From Microglena sp. YARC (taxonomy: Eukaryota > Chlorophyta > Chlorophyceae > Chlamydomonadales > Chlamydomonadaceae), in assembly GCA_022414725.1 (NCBI GenBank), contig JAJSRW010002116.1, positions 1-64,000 of the forward strand: a stretch of DNA of 64,000 nt. The letters are read 5' to 3'. Below the pieces are notes generated by a model. That model did not search any database. It worked only from the letters and a program-made list of their open reading frames with translations, and was not told the DNA's origin. The translations under genes and the position numbers were made by a program. Numbering within the stretch: position 1 is the stretch's first letter; each line of letters opens with the position of its first letter. Positions 29,863-39,070 of the stretch are shown in pieces.

Positions 29863-31324
29863 ATGGCTTCTTCTTGTTCTGCCAATTCTTGCGATTTGGA
29901 CGCGCACATCCGTGCCCTGCTGAAGTCCGATGTGAAGGATATTGACAATGTGCTTAAACGTATTTTACAGCAGCGTAAGGAGGAGGATGTATGCGATGTG
30001 GTCTTATGTCCGAAGGCGGATGTATTTCGTTCGGCGATTCGTGCTCAGGAAGGATTTTTGGATGAGCTCAAGGGGAGGGAGCAGGATAACGCCGCCGCCA
30101 TTGAAAAGGCGCGGTTGCGCATTGAGGTTTCTACGAGAGTGATGAATCACCTTGGCACGCAGCTGATTGATGAGCAGTGTCGTGCTAAGGAGAAGCTCGA
30201 CCAACTCCGTGACATACAAGCTGACCGTCGTAAATTTGCAGACACCATTGGCAAGGGGAAGGATGAGCTTGTCGCTCTTCGTCGCGGTGACGAGGAGATT
30301 CGTTTGGAGATGAACCGTATTCGGCACAAGACCAAGCTTGTCGGCAAGCAGCGGTCTGCCGCTCTCGCAAGATTAGGGCTCATGAAGACGAGTTGGTTGG
30401 TTTCCGTGAGGGGCTCTCGCTGCTGAGGCTGAGTTGGTGGAGATCAGGGAGCGTGCGCGTGTCGCCGCGTCTGAGATCGATGTGGCGCGTGTGGGTTTGG
30501 GGGACGCGACCGCTCGTCTGGTTGGTGCGCGTGCGGAGCTGGTGGATGCGAATGCTGAGCTTGAGCGTACGCTTTTGTCGGTGGAGGAGACTCGGCATAA
30601 GGTTGTGCATGCGCGGGCGGATGGTTCTTCGTTGGAGGACGAGTTGGCAAATCTTGTGGACACGAGGTCCGAGCTTGCGAACACGAAGTCCGAGCTTGCG
30701 AACACGAAGTCCGAGCTTGCGAACACGAAGTCCGAGCTTGCGAACACGAAGTCCGAGCTTGCGAACACGAAGTCCGAGCTTGCGAACACGAAGTCCGAGC
30801 TTTCAGGGGTGAGGTATGAGCTTGCGGACACTAAGTCCGAGCTTGCGAACACGAAGTCCGAGCTTTCAGGAGTGATGTCTGAGCTTGCGGACACGACGTC
30901 CGAGCTTTCAGAAGTGATGTCTGAGCTTGCGGACACGAAGTCCGAGCTTTCAGGAGTGATGTCTGAGATTGATATTGTATATTCGGAGCTCAAGAGCGTG
31001 TGGGATTCCAAGTCTGAGCTGGAGACGACTAATTCGGAGCTCAAGAGTGAACATGGCATTTCCAAGTATGAGCTGGAGCGTGCCCGGTCCGAGCTTGCAC
31101 ATATTAATTCCATGCGAGCAAAAATTGCTGTGGCTCCTGACCAGTTGAAGGTTGTTTTGAAGGATGTTGTAAACTGTGACAATCGGTTGACGCGTGCAAA
31201 TGTTCTTTTGGCGAGTCTTTACAAGGAGTTGTCGGATACCGAGTCTGACATTGCTTCCACTCGTATCCAGATAAAGGCTAGGCGCACGCTTGTCCTCAAC
31301 AGTGTCATTTCAAGTATGGGATGA
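29863..31324 (+). CDS. Long coiled-coil protein with ELANTKS repeats, frameshifted
   Basis: The ATG at 29863 starts MASSCSANSCDLDAHIRALL. The protein is almost wholly coiled coil: EKARLRIEVSTRVMNHL, IRLEMNRIRHKTKLVG, and after two frame changes (about 30370 and 30424) VEIRERARVAASEIDVARVG. A tandem array of a seven-residue unit SELANTK, with variants SELSGVM and SELADTT, occupies 30655-30970. It ends KARRTLVLNSVISSMG. Heptad repeats suggest a filamentous scaffold or tether. It is divergent from gene B, whose product is also a coiled-coil stalk. No named family; resemblance to SMC or myosin-like proteins would be compositional. Confidence 0.75.
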
Positions 31325-31333
31325 TGAGGATGC

Positions 31334-31957
31334 TTATTTTGATATGGATATGTCTACATTGGGGTTTGTTCTATCTTCTTCTATGTTCGACAAAGCGTAG
31401 GAATCATCGTTAAACATCCTTTTTGAGTAGAACTTCTTCCCCATACTTTTCTTTATCAAACCGACAACCGTGGGGGACAATGATGGTGATTTGTCGATGC
31501 AGTTGTCAAGAATGGTCTTTATGTGTTTGCTGAATTCGACGAGTGAAGAGAACGTTTTGTTGTCTTCGTCGTCTGTGATAACTAGATGAAGGCGAATGTT
31601 ATTGCGCAGTTTTAGAAACTCGTCGCTGTAAAAATCGTGTAACTGTTGTAGTTCTGGAATGTTCATGTAACGATGGATTGAGAACATGGCCCCTGCGGTT
31701 AGTGAAAGTGATCCCATTACGTAAGATAGTGCTAAGTCATTGTGTCTGGTCGAAATTCCTATACTTCCTGCTCCGCTTATTGTTGTAAGTAGGATTGCAG
31801 GTATTGCGATCATATAGTTGTAAAACTTGTAGTGTACTCGAGCAGTATCGTACATTTTAGATTGTTGTTCGCAGAACCTTTCCCACGCGTGCAGCAACTC
31901 TCTTGTTTTTGAGATGACGTGTGTTGACATGTTTTTGGGTCTTACATTTGTTCTCAT
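31334..31957 (-). CDS. SLATT-like 2TM protein, 207 aa
   Basis: Starts at ATG (MRTNVRPKNMSTHVISKTRE). A cytoplasmic helix LLHAWERFCEQQSKMYDTAR precedes two membrane segments (NYMIAIPAILLTTISGAGSI and LSYVMGSLSLTAGAMFSI) and a long C-terminal helical region (PELQQLHDFYSDEFLKLRNN). This layout matches the SLATT family, 2TM proteins thought to act as membrane effectors in bacterial nucleotide-signalling defence, with relatives in giant viruses. No adjacent nucleotide cyclase or SLOG gene is seen, so a defence role is not supported by context. Frame intact; convergent with the coiled-coil gene. Confidence 0.72.
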   Translation of the reverse strand: MRTNVRPKNMSTHVISKTRELLHAWERFCEQQSKMYDTARVHYKFYNYMIAIPAILLTTISGAGSIGISTRHNDLALSYVMGSLSLTAGAMFSIHRYMNIPELQQLHDFYSDEFLKLRNNIRLHLVITDDEDNKTFSSLVEFSKHIKTILDNCIDKSPSLSPTVVGLIKKSMGKKFYSKRMFNDDSYALSNIEEDRTNPNVDISISK

Positions 31958-32060
31958 ACTTTTTTTAAATCATGTAAAACTTCGATCCAGTCTCGCATAA
32001 CCAGGGTTACATGTGTGGCTACAGAGTCCGCTTGAGGGTGGCCACAAACCTCGCCTGCTT

Positions 32061-32417
32061 TCAGCGGAACCGTTTGAAAATGTAAGATACTGTGGCGAAA
32101 ACTAAGGCTCCCCATGTGGTGTCCACGACCACCATCCCCCACGCGTACCCGGGTATCGTCGCCTTGTTTGTGAGGTTGTACACGCCGTACACGGTCCCCC
32201 GAACAATGCGCCCATCCTGACCGATGGATTCCGGGCGCAACAATAAGTATGCTGCAGCTAAGAGCAACGCGTACACCATGCAAACCGCAAGCCAAGATTG
32301 CACCGCAAGATTCACAGAGAACCGCGCGAATTGGGCCACGTAAAATCCCTTCATCCCGAATAGCCAAACGGCCTCCGCGATCGTGTAAAAAGCAAGCGCA
32401 ATCGCAAGGTCCTTCAT
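32061..32417 (-). CDS. DUF2177 family membrane protein, 118 aa
   Basis: The intact frame from MKDLAIALAFYTIAEAVWLF has four hydrophobic segments. The family signature lies in its second half: GTVYGVYNLTNKATIPGYAW, then VVVDTTWGALVFATVSYIF, matching the DUF2177 'YdLTN.atl.gw....vD..WG' pattern. Normal length for the family. DUF2177 proteins are found in bacteria and recurrently in algal giant viruses; function unknown, inner- or host-membrane location likely. The poorly conserved stretch 31958-32060 between it and the SLATT-like gene holds no gene. Confidence 0.85.
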   Translation of the reverse strand: MKDLAIALAFYTIAEAVWLFGMKGFYVAQFARFSVNLAVQSWLAVCMVYALLLAAAYLLLRPESIGQDGRIVRGTVYGVYNLTNKATIPGYAWGMVVVDTTWGALVFATVSYIFKRFR

Positions 32418-32451
32418 CGTCTTTACTGTATTACTAAATAATTTGAGAACA

Positions 32452-32599
32452 ATGGGCGGATTTTTTGAAATGTCTACTCAGAATTTAGAGCCTCAAGAAC
32501 GACTCGCTAGCCTGAGATATCAGCACAGAGGAATCACAATTCCGCTCCATACCATGTTTCTCAACCAGTAAACATCATCCGGGATGCTGGAACGCCCAT
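32452..32599. mobile_element. Family 3 inverted-repeat element, copy B, nested in a family 1 end
   Basis: The core matches copy A (ACGACTCGCTAGCCTGAGAT, AATTCCGCTCCATACCATG). Outer bases are ATGGGCGG on the left and CGCCCAT on the right. Flanking sequence left (ATTTGAGAACA) and right (CAACTGTA) together rebuild the family 1 terminus, with CAA duplicated, so this copy inserted into an older element end. Confidence 0.75.
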
Positions 32600-32676
32600 T
32601 GACAACTGTAATAATAATCGAACTCGTGCATAAAGGTTTTTGGGTCCATGACAATATGTGTGTAAGTAAGAATAAT

Positions 32677-32943
32677 ATGGTGCATGTTCAAGGTCATGTG
32701 CGTCGTGATCCTCCTCCGTTGGTTCCGAAGATGGCCAGGTCTCCTTCCGTGATGTCGCTTGACGATTGGTATTCGCGTCACGAGTACTTCGTGGAATGTA
32801 TTTGGAATTGTCTGCGTACTCACCTCGAGCGTGGTTCTGGTAGCAGGCACATGAGCAATCCTGACGAGGTCTACGATCGCCTTGTTCATTACCTTTACAA
32901 GACTTCCCTGAACCGTTTTTGCCGGTTCAATCTGATAAAGTGA
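32677..32943 (+). CDS. Hypothetical small protein, 88 aa
   Basis: ATG at 32677 (MVHVQGHVRRDPPPLVPKMA); another ATG at 32656 is possible. The ordered second half reads LDDWYSRHEYFVECIWNCLR, then NPDEVYDRLVHYLYKTSLNR. It looks like a small helical protein with a basic N-terminus. It ends 45 bases before the methyltransferase start on the same strand, so the two may be co-expressed. Unrecognised. Confidence 0.45.
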   Translation: MVHVQGHVRRDPPPLVPKMARSPSVMSLDDWYSRHEYFVECIWNCLRTHLERGSGSRHMSNPDEVYDRLVHYLYKTSLNRFCRFNLIK

Positions 32944-32988
32944 CATTTTGTGTGAAAAAACCCGCCGTTGAATTTATTATTGATACAC

Positions 32989-33884
32989 ATGCTTGTTTAC
33001 CGCGGATCTGTTCAGTGGTATCGGTGGGCATGCTGTTGCTTTTGAAGGGGTTGGCGCGTCCTTGTTGTTTTTGCGAGATCGATTCTTTTGCGTGCGGTGT
33101 GTTGTCCTCTCAGTTTCCGGGGATTCCCATCATATCGGATGTCACCACAACTGGACCCGTTGGATGTGATTGCGTCTTCTTCTCGTGTCGGAGCTGCTCT
33201 CGGCCCCGATCTCATCACAGCATCATTTCCTTGCCAGGACGTTTCTATGGCTGGGAAGGGCGGTGTTTGTCCGGTACGCCTTCTTCACTTGTGTGGGAGG
33301 TATTCCGTGTTTTGGACGGTCTTCCTTCGGTTCGGGCCGTCTTTCTTGAGAACTCTCCGGCGTTGAGATACCGTGGGTTGGATGCGATTTGCGAAGCTTT
33401 CGAGACTCGCGGTTTTAGTGTGCGCTATGGTATTCTATCTGCAGCTGACATGGGTGCCCGTCACGTCCGGTCTCGTATTTGGGTACTCGCTGCTCGTGAC
33501 AAAGACGCTGGTATGCTGTTCCCTTACTTGAGCAGGACCCGTATGTCCTCTTCCATTTCTCAGTCATTGTCCTATCCATTTGCAAAATTGGATGCGGAGA
33601 TGCCTCGCCTCGTGACGCGTTCGCCTGGCCCCGAGTCTCGTGCTGATGTCCGGTCTCTGACGCTTCAGTGGCAGGCCTTGGGAAATGCGATCGTGCCTCA
33701 GGCGGCTCGTTTTGCATTCGCTGTTTTGCTGACCGAGATGCGGTCTGTGTTTGGTAGTAGTACTAGTAATATTACTAATATGGGCAGGTTACTCGATGTG
33801 GGTCTGAGTCAATATCCTCTTGTTGTGTGTCCTTGTTTGGAGTCACTGGATCGCGCGAAGGCTGAGTTCTACACGCGTCTGTAG
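32989..33884 (+). CDS. DNA (cytosine-5) methyltransferase, frameshifted
   Basis: C5-methyltransferase motifs appear in order across shifting frames: I (DLFSGIGGHAVAFEGVG, about 33005), the YCE-like CCFCEIDSFACGVL (33062), IV with the catalytic cysteine (ITASFPCQDVSMAGKGG, about 33218-33265), then LENSPALRYRGLD (motif VI region, ENS in place of the common ENV), GARHVRSRIWVLAA (VIII, about 33450) and QALGNAIVPQAARFAF (X, about 33680). It transfers a methyl group to cytosine C5 in DNA. About 300 residues, normal for a single-domain viral enzyme with a short target-recognition region. Frame changes near 33000, 33055, 33145 and 33270. No partner restriction enzyme is seen. Confidence 0.88.
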
Positions 33885-34460
33885 TACCCTGGTGAAGACC
33901 GCTTGTGGCGAGTAAGCATCTGGCCAACGCCTATGCGCTCCTCCAGTCAATTCACGCCACGTGAGTGGACGGCGCATGGTAGGCGTGTGAAAAACGGTTT
34001 CCACGCGAGCAAAACTGCGGCTTCTAACGGGTACGTCCATGGAAATCACCTCGATGCGCGGGAGCGACTGCGAATCAACATCCGGTGGGTGGAGACCGCC
34101 ATCATGGGCTTTCCGAAAGGCTGGATGGTTGTGGGCGCTGTTGCTTACAAAGGTGTTGTTGGTGGAAATAAATAACAGCAACCGCAACCGCATCCGCATC
34201 CCCACCATACACAAAATCGCATTCATTGTATTGCCGCATCCCCACCATACACAAAATCGACTTGGTTGTATTGCCGGTCCCATACACAAAACCGCATTGG
34301 TTGTATTGCCGGTCCCATACACAAAACCGCATTGGTTGTATTACCAGTCACATTCACAGCATTTTGCCGATATTCGTTGTATTGTTAGTATAAACTTACC
34401 GTCATCATTTTCCATCGTCATCATCTTCCATCGTCATACATACATCATCTTCCATCGTCA
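33885..34460. repeat. Gene-free gap with CATACACAAAA minisatellite
   Basis: From about 34195 to 34350 a 30-40 base unit containing CATACACAAAAxCGCATTGGT and TGTATTGCCGG is repeated four to five times. CATCTTCCATCGTCA repeats follow at 34400-34460, just before the next gene start, and could be part of its leader. The earlier part (33890-34180) holds no gene I can support. Confidence 0.65.
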
Positions 34461-35900
34461 ATGGATTCCCTGTCCCAGAACAGGTCCAAGTCCCGGCGTC
34501 GTGATACGAACATACCTGGGTTAACAACATGGCTCAAACCTGAAGATATGAACGCGGCTGCTGAGTCTTCTTCGTATATTACTCCTGGACACTACGCGTC
34601 ACGCAACCCTCTGATATTGGAGGCGTTGGCCGAGCTTGATGGGAAGACTATCGATGATGTGGAGAAGGAAGTCTGCTGCTTCGTGGTAGGAGACCAGCGT
34701 TGTGGCGATTGCATGCTGGTCATTGTATGGCCATATGTGAAGGACGACTTTTGCACTTGCAAGGCGGCGTGCAATACTGCTACTGCACATGATGTACCGG
34801 CCCCTACACTTGTGTATCTTGCTCGCCCATGTGATTTGACCGACGATATGCTGGTATTGGAGGTCGTCCGAGAATCGTTTGTTCTCAAGAGATTCAAGAA
34901 CGTTGGGCCTAATTGTGGACAAGTCAGCAGGGAATCCATGGTGCGCAGTACAATACTGGCGCTCATTCAGGTGACAACGAACCAAATCGACGAGATGGAC
35001 GACGTGGTGACAGTCAAGTACAAACACGATACGTTAACGTACAAGAAGGCGGTTCTGTACAGAGAGCTGGAAAGCTATGGTGGCAGACCCAATGGACAAC
35101 AACAACATGTCGCTAGTGAGATGCGCAAAATGGGATTGATTGAGAATTCTCCTAAGAATGCAGTGACTGTGTTCCTGGTCAATCTTCGTAAAATCCGGAG
35201 CGCAATCTACGCGGACGAGGCTACAAAGTTGTTGGGAACTATTTGTAGTGATGCTGCAGTCTCCGCCCCTGCAGCCGCCCCCGCCCCTGCCCCTGCAGCC
35301 GCCCCCGCCCCTGCAGCCGCCCCTGCCCCTGCCCCTGCAGCCGCCCCCGCCCCTGCAGCCGCCCCTGCCCCTGCAGCCGCCCCCGCCCCTGCAGCCACCC
35401 CCGCCCCTGCAGCCGCCCCTGCCCATGCCCCTGCAGCAACAGACAATGTGCTCGACCTTGGCGTCTTTCCGAGTATCGGCCAAGGTGCTACGACGCCATT
35501 CTGTGATGACGAAGACCATGTTGTCTCTGCAGCCGTAACCGCCCCCACCCCTGCTGCAACAGACTATGTGCTCGACCTTGGCGTCTTCTCGAGTATCGGC
35601 CAAGGTGCTACGACGCCATTCTGTGATGACGAAGACCATGTTGTCTCTGCAGCCGTAACCACCCCCACCCCTGCAACAACAGACTCTGTGCTCGACCGTG
35701 ACGACGTCTTTTCGAGTATCGGCCAAGGTGCTACGACGCCATTCTGTGATGACGAAGACCATGTTGTCTCAGCAGAAACCCACTACAATGTTTTCGGGAC
35801 TGTGTTTACTATGTTCAAGAATTGCAAGAGGAATTGGGGAGAAATTGACACAATATCCTTACAAGATGATTTCAACGATTTCTGCTTGATGGAGCACTAG
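34461..35900 (+). CDS. Hypothetical protein with Ala/Pro hinge and triple C-terminal repeat, 479 aa
   Basis: Intact frame from MDSLSQNRSKSRRRDTNIPG. Residues 30-255 look globular with several cysteines (CCFVVGDQRCGDCMLVIVWP, DDFCTCKAACN). About 70 residues of APAPAAAPAPAAAPA form a flexible hinge (35260-35440). Three near-identical units then follow, each VLDLGVFSSIGQGATTPFCD plus DEDHVVSA. The end (YNVFGTVFTMFKNCKRNWG) is distinct. The repeated acidic motif could be a docking tag for a multivalent partner. I do not recognise the family. Basic N-terminus suggests nuclear or nucleic-acid contact, which is inference. Confidence 0.7.
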   Translation: MDSLSQNRSKSRRRDTNIPGLTTWLKPEDMNAAAESSSYITPGHYASRNPLILEALAELDGKTIDDVEKEVCCFVVGDQRCGDCMLVIVWPYVKDDFCTCKAACNTATAHDVPAPTLVYLARPCDLTDDMLVLEVVRESFVLKRFKNVGPNCGQVSRESMVRSTILALIQVTTNQIDEMDDVVTVKYKHDTLTYKKAVLYRELESYGGRPNGQQQHVASEMRKMGLIENSPKNAVTVFLVNLRKIRSAIYADEATKLLGTICSDAAVSAPAAAPAPAPAAAPAPAAAPAPAPAAAPAPAAAPAPAAAPAPAATPAPAAAPAHAPAATDNVLDLGVFPSIGQGATTPFCDDEDHVVSAAVTAPTPAATDYVLDLGVFSSIGQGATTPFCDDEDHVVSAAVTTPTPATTDSVLDRDDVFSSIGQGATTPFCDDEDHVVSAETHYNVFGTVFTMFKNCKRNWGEIDTISLQDDFNDFCLMEH

Positions 35901-35936
35901 ATTCAGCGTAACAGTATGAGTTGATGGTTCTACAAA

Positions 35937-36002
35937 ATGTCCAGTCCATCAAAGAAACCTCCTTACATCAATGATCCCGTTTTCCCCCCTTCAATCAACT
36001 GA
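35937..36002 (+). other. Very short ORF related to dispersed KKPPY sequence
   Basis: MSSPSKKPPYINDPVFPPSI plus one residue. The KKPPY start is shared, at DNA level, with 13405-13480 and 57885-57950. It may be a fragment of a dispersed gene or element, not a functional gene. Confidence 0.25.
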
Positions 36003-36210
36003 TGATGATGATGAGATCTCTGATATATCTGATAGATAGCTACAGACTATACTGATATCTCTGATATCAGTATATCTATGATATACTGATATACTGATAT
36101 CATATGCTGATATGCTGATATACTGATATGCTGATATACTGATATGCTGATATACTGATATCATATGCTGATATGCTGATATACCAGATAGCTACAGACT
36201 ATAAATGCCT
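36003..36210. repeat. AT-rich tandem repeat (CTGATAT units)
   Basis: A dense array of 7-16 base units such as TGCTGATATACTGATA covers about 36045-36185, with (GAT)n before it. Highly self-complementary (GATATC) and easily melted. No coding function. Confidence 0.8.
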
Positions 36211-36934
36211 ATCTCGCAAGGAATCGTGAAACCTAAACCCTAAAGCTAGACAAGGAGAACCCTAAAAACTAAACTGCCATGTTTGCTAAACGCTTTTGTT
36301 GGCGGTTTAGTTTTTTTGCCCACCGGCAGGCGATAACGGACGCGACTTTATCGTTACAGTTGCCACGTCAGCACTTAGCCGGACAGTACTTGCCACGTGT
36401 ACATCACTCTCCGTATTAGTCATGTTGGCACATGACCTTTACTTTAATGGCATAAAGTATTACTTTAATGGCATAAAGTATTACCTTTAACCTAATGTGC
36501 CATGTGCCACTCCATGTGGCCCTTGCAACCTTTAACCCACGCCACCTGACCTTTACTTTAATGGCATATATGTCAACCACTTTAACCGTTTTTGAGTCTC
36601 GACTTTATTTAGAATTAGTAATGTAGACCTGCTAATTCTTTTTTTGTGGTTCACTACAATTCTTTTTTTTTTGTTCACTACAAATATTTTTTTGAGGAGT
36701 ATGAGGAAGGTTTGTAACGTAAACAACGTGTCCAAGAGCTCACACATAGATGGAATGGGCGTTCCTTACTCCCGGCGGATTTTTTAAAATTTTCTGTAGT
36801 TCAAACGAAGAAAGTCCTTCTTCACCTTAGCGAAGCACAGCTCAATAGCATTGAATTTTTGACTGTAAGGAGAAATAGGTTATTTACAAATTCACGTCGT
36901 TTTCGATTCACACCAAATAAGTTTTTAACACAGA
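36211..36934. other. Gene-free gap with direct repeats and transposon relics
   Basis: A repeated TACTTTAATGGCATAAAGTA occurs at 36438-36485, with a third partial copy at 36550. Positions 36640-36750 match the interior of the family 1 element at 2590-2680 (GTTCACTACAA, TTTTTTTGAGGAGTATGAGG). A single family 3 end lies at 36754-36790. Confidence 0.6.
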
Positions 36935-37098
36935 ATGGGCGTTCCAGCCTCCCGGCGGATTTTGAATGGTTGCGAAACATGGTATGGAGCGGAATTGTGA
37001 TTCCTCTGTGCTGATATCTCAGGCTAGCGAGTCGTTCCGGAGTCTCTAAATTCTGAGTAGAAATTCCAAAACATCCGCCGGGAGGCAGGAACGCCCAT
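36935..37098. mobile_element. Family 3 inverted-repeat element, copy C, 164 bp
   Basis: Inverted ends ATGGGCGTTCCAGCCTCCCG and the complement ending CGCCCAT at 37098. The core (GGTATGGAGCGGAATTGTGA) is the reverse complement of copies A and B. The best-preserved full copy. Confidence 0.8.
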
Positions 37099-37150
37099 TG
37101 TGTCCACTTTAAAATGTATGTAAGTAAGTAAGCCTTCTTCTTATTGATTG

Positions 37151-38509
37151 ATGTCAAGATCACTTGCAATAGTTTGCTTCGCTTTGGCGTCCCTATTATC
37201 TGCTTTATCTCCTGCGTGCGCGTACACGAGGTTCCCTGCAGGAAGTTGCAAACCGCCGAGTTGCAGCTCACCGAGCAGTAGTCCATACGTTCTTGCGCCC
37301 TCTTTTTCCGATAATTTAATGTGTTTCACTGTACTCCCGCATTCCTGCATCTCTCCTGATACATGTGTCGACTGTTGCACTGCCCTTCGTCGGACATTCC
37401 AGAAGGTTGCCATAAAGACGGTTGACGTTTGTTCTGGGAGCGTGGATCTTGTGTCTATCAACGGTGTCCGCAAGGGTGGCGGAATTTACTTTCGCAACTA
37501 CACCGGTTTCGCTGAGATCGTCGTGACAAACATCCAGTCTAACTACGACAGTATATTGGGTAGCGTTTTCTGCATACACTTGACCCCCCCTTGCAATACT
37601 CCATTTAAGTTATGCGGCAACAACTCAGTATGCACCTACTCCATATACGAACCTTTCACACACGCGTGTTGCCCAACATGCGAGTTCGTTTCGTCGCCAG
37701 TTTCTGATACGACATTGTATCCGCCGCCTAAACCTCCTCCTCCTTTTCCGGTTTATATGTCTCCGCCACCTAAACCTCCTCCTCCTTCTCCCGTTGATAT
37801 GTCTCCGCAGCATAAACATCCTCCTCCTTCTCCCGTTGATATGTCTCCGCAGCCTAAACCTCCTCATCCTGCTCCGGTTGATATGTCTCCGCCACCTAAA
37901 CCTCCTCCTCCTGCTCCCGTTGATATGTCTCCGCAGCCTAAACCTCCTCATCCTGCTCCGGTTGATATGTCTCCGCCACCTAAACCTCCTCCTCCTTCTC
38001 CCGTTGATATGTCTCCGCAGCCTAAACCTCCTCATCCTGCTCCGGTTGATATGTCTCCGCCACCTAAACCTCCTCCTCCTTCTCCCGTTGATATGTCTCC
38101 GCCACCTAAACCTCATCCTCCTGCTCCGGTTGATATGTCTCCTCCGCCTAAACCTCCTGTTCCTGATCCTGATCCTTCATTGGATTCTTCCGATTTGCGT
38201 GTGATAGTGAAGGCGCCTGTGTTGGACTCCGTGTTCGTGTCCCTCTTGCTCTGCCCGCGTCTCTCGTCCGTCTTCCGTTCCGCTCCGTGCTCGGTGGTGT
38301 TTGAGTCCAGCACCGGCGTGTACTACGGTCTGTCCGCGCCTGCACCCTTCTTCGCGATGGAGGATGTTCTGATGCTAGTACAGAGTGGGGGTATAGATGC
38401 GTTCACCGTGGATGCGGGGCTTCTCTGTGGTAGCACGATCATTGTGCGCTCCAGCGTCCGCACAGTGCGGTACTTGTCATCAAGAAACACGTGCATTGAG
38501 TTTTCTTGA
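37151..38509 (+). CDS. Pherophorin-like extracellular protein with Pro-rich spacer
   Basis: Starts at the ATG of MSRSLAIVCFALASLLSALS, a clear signal peptide ending near SPACA. The N-terminal domain has the cysteine pattern of pherophorins: MCFTVLPHSCISPDTCVDCC, VDVCSGSVDLVSINGV, SVFCIHLTPPCNTPFKLCG, VCTYSIYEPFTHACCPTCEF. A spacer of about 13 units PPPKPPPPSPVDMS/PQPKPPHPAPVDMS follows, resembling hydroxyproline-rich glycoproteins. The C-terminal part (LRVIVKAPVLDSVFVSLLLC to RNTCIEFS) looks like a divergent second pherophorin domain. Pherophorins build the extracellular matrix of volvocine green algae. The likely origin is capture from a green-algal host. Intact frame. Confidence 0.82.
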   Translation: MSRSLAIVCFALASLLSALSPACAYTRFPAGSCKPPSCSSPSSSPYVLAPSFSDNLMCFTVLPHSCISPDTCVDCCTALRRTFQKVAIKTVDVCSGSVDLVSINGVRKGGGIYFRNYTGFAEIVVTNIQSNYDSILGSVFCIHLTPPCNTPFKLCGNNSVCTYSIYEPFTHACCPTCEFVSSPVSDTTLYPPPKPPPPFPVYMSPPPKPPPPSPVDMSPQHKHPPPSPVDMSPQPKPPHPAPVDMSPPPKPPPPAPVDMSPQPKPPHPAPVDMSPPPKPPPPSPVDMSPQPKPPHPAPVDMSPPPKPPPPSPVDMSPPPKPHPPAPVDMSPPPKPPVPDPDPSLDSSDLRVIVKAPVLDSVFVSLLLCPRLSSVFRSAPCSVVFESSTGVYYGLSAPAPFFAMEDVLMLVQSGGIDAFTVDAGLLCGSTIIVRSSVRTVRYLSSRNTCIEFS

Positions 38510-38549
38510 GCTTGGTTCCGACAACCATTCATCATTAAAAATTGACGCA

Positions 38550-38906
38550 TTAATCGTCAAAGGTCACGTTTAGTCGTGGATCTGTTTGTGATAATGTTTG
38601 GTACTGCCACTTCCCCCCCATGATAAACCGTCTTTTCAAGGCAAATTCATTTAATGTACCTATCATCTCTTCTTTATACAGATCTTGAACCACATGTCCA
38701 GAAGCACAAGACCACACAGAAGTAGGGAAATGAGTCCATATCGCATTCAGAACATCGATGTCATTTTGCAAGGCCACCATTCTAAAAGCCTCAAAGATAA
38801 AGATATCCGCATCTGTCTTGCCACATCTGTCTTGTCGCATCTCTCTTGTCAATATGGAAAACCTGTCTATGATTTCTTTATGTGGATGTGTAGCTTCTAC
38901 AGACAT
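38550..38906 (-). CDS. Hypothetical protein, 118 aa
   Basis: ATG at 38906 starts MSVEATHPHKEIIDRFSILT. Contains DADIFIFEAFRMVALQNDID, then VLNAIWTHFPTSVWSCASGH, and ends RLNVTFDD. The helical middle (AFRMVALQNDIDVLNAIW) resembles a single ankyrin- or TPR-like hairpin, but one unit is not enough to call. Upstream A/T-rich TTTTTTCTTATATCG repeats (38925-38980) may hold the promoter. Frame intact. Convergent with the pherophorin-like gene. Confidence 0.52.
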   Translation of the reverse strand: MSVEATHPHKEIIDRFSILTREMRQDRCGKTDADIFIFEAFRMVALQNDIDVLNAIWTHFPTSVWSCASGHVVQDLYKEEMIGTLNEFALKRRFIMGGKWQYQTLSQTDPRLNVTFDD

Positions 38907-39070
38907 TTTACAAAAAATATGCGTTTTTTTCTTATATCGGAAAATATGTGTTTTTTTCTTATATCGTTTTTTTCTTATAACGTGCTTTGACAAAGAAGAA
39001 AACGAATATGTGTCTGATCATTGAACTTGCAATGCGAAAATTCGGGGGATTCATGCGCCCACTCCAAGCA

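Noticed and set aside
36045..36185. AT-rich tandem repeat as a replication origin
   Set aside because: Easily melted and palindromic, but nothing else (strand-bias switch, initiator sites) supports an origin in this window.
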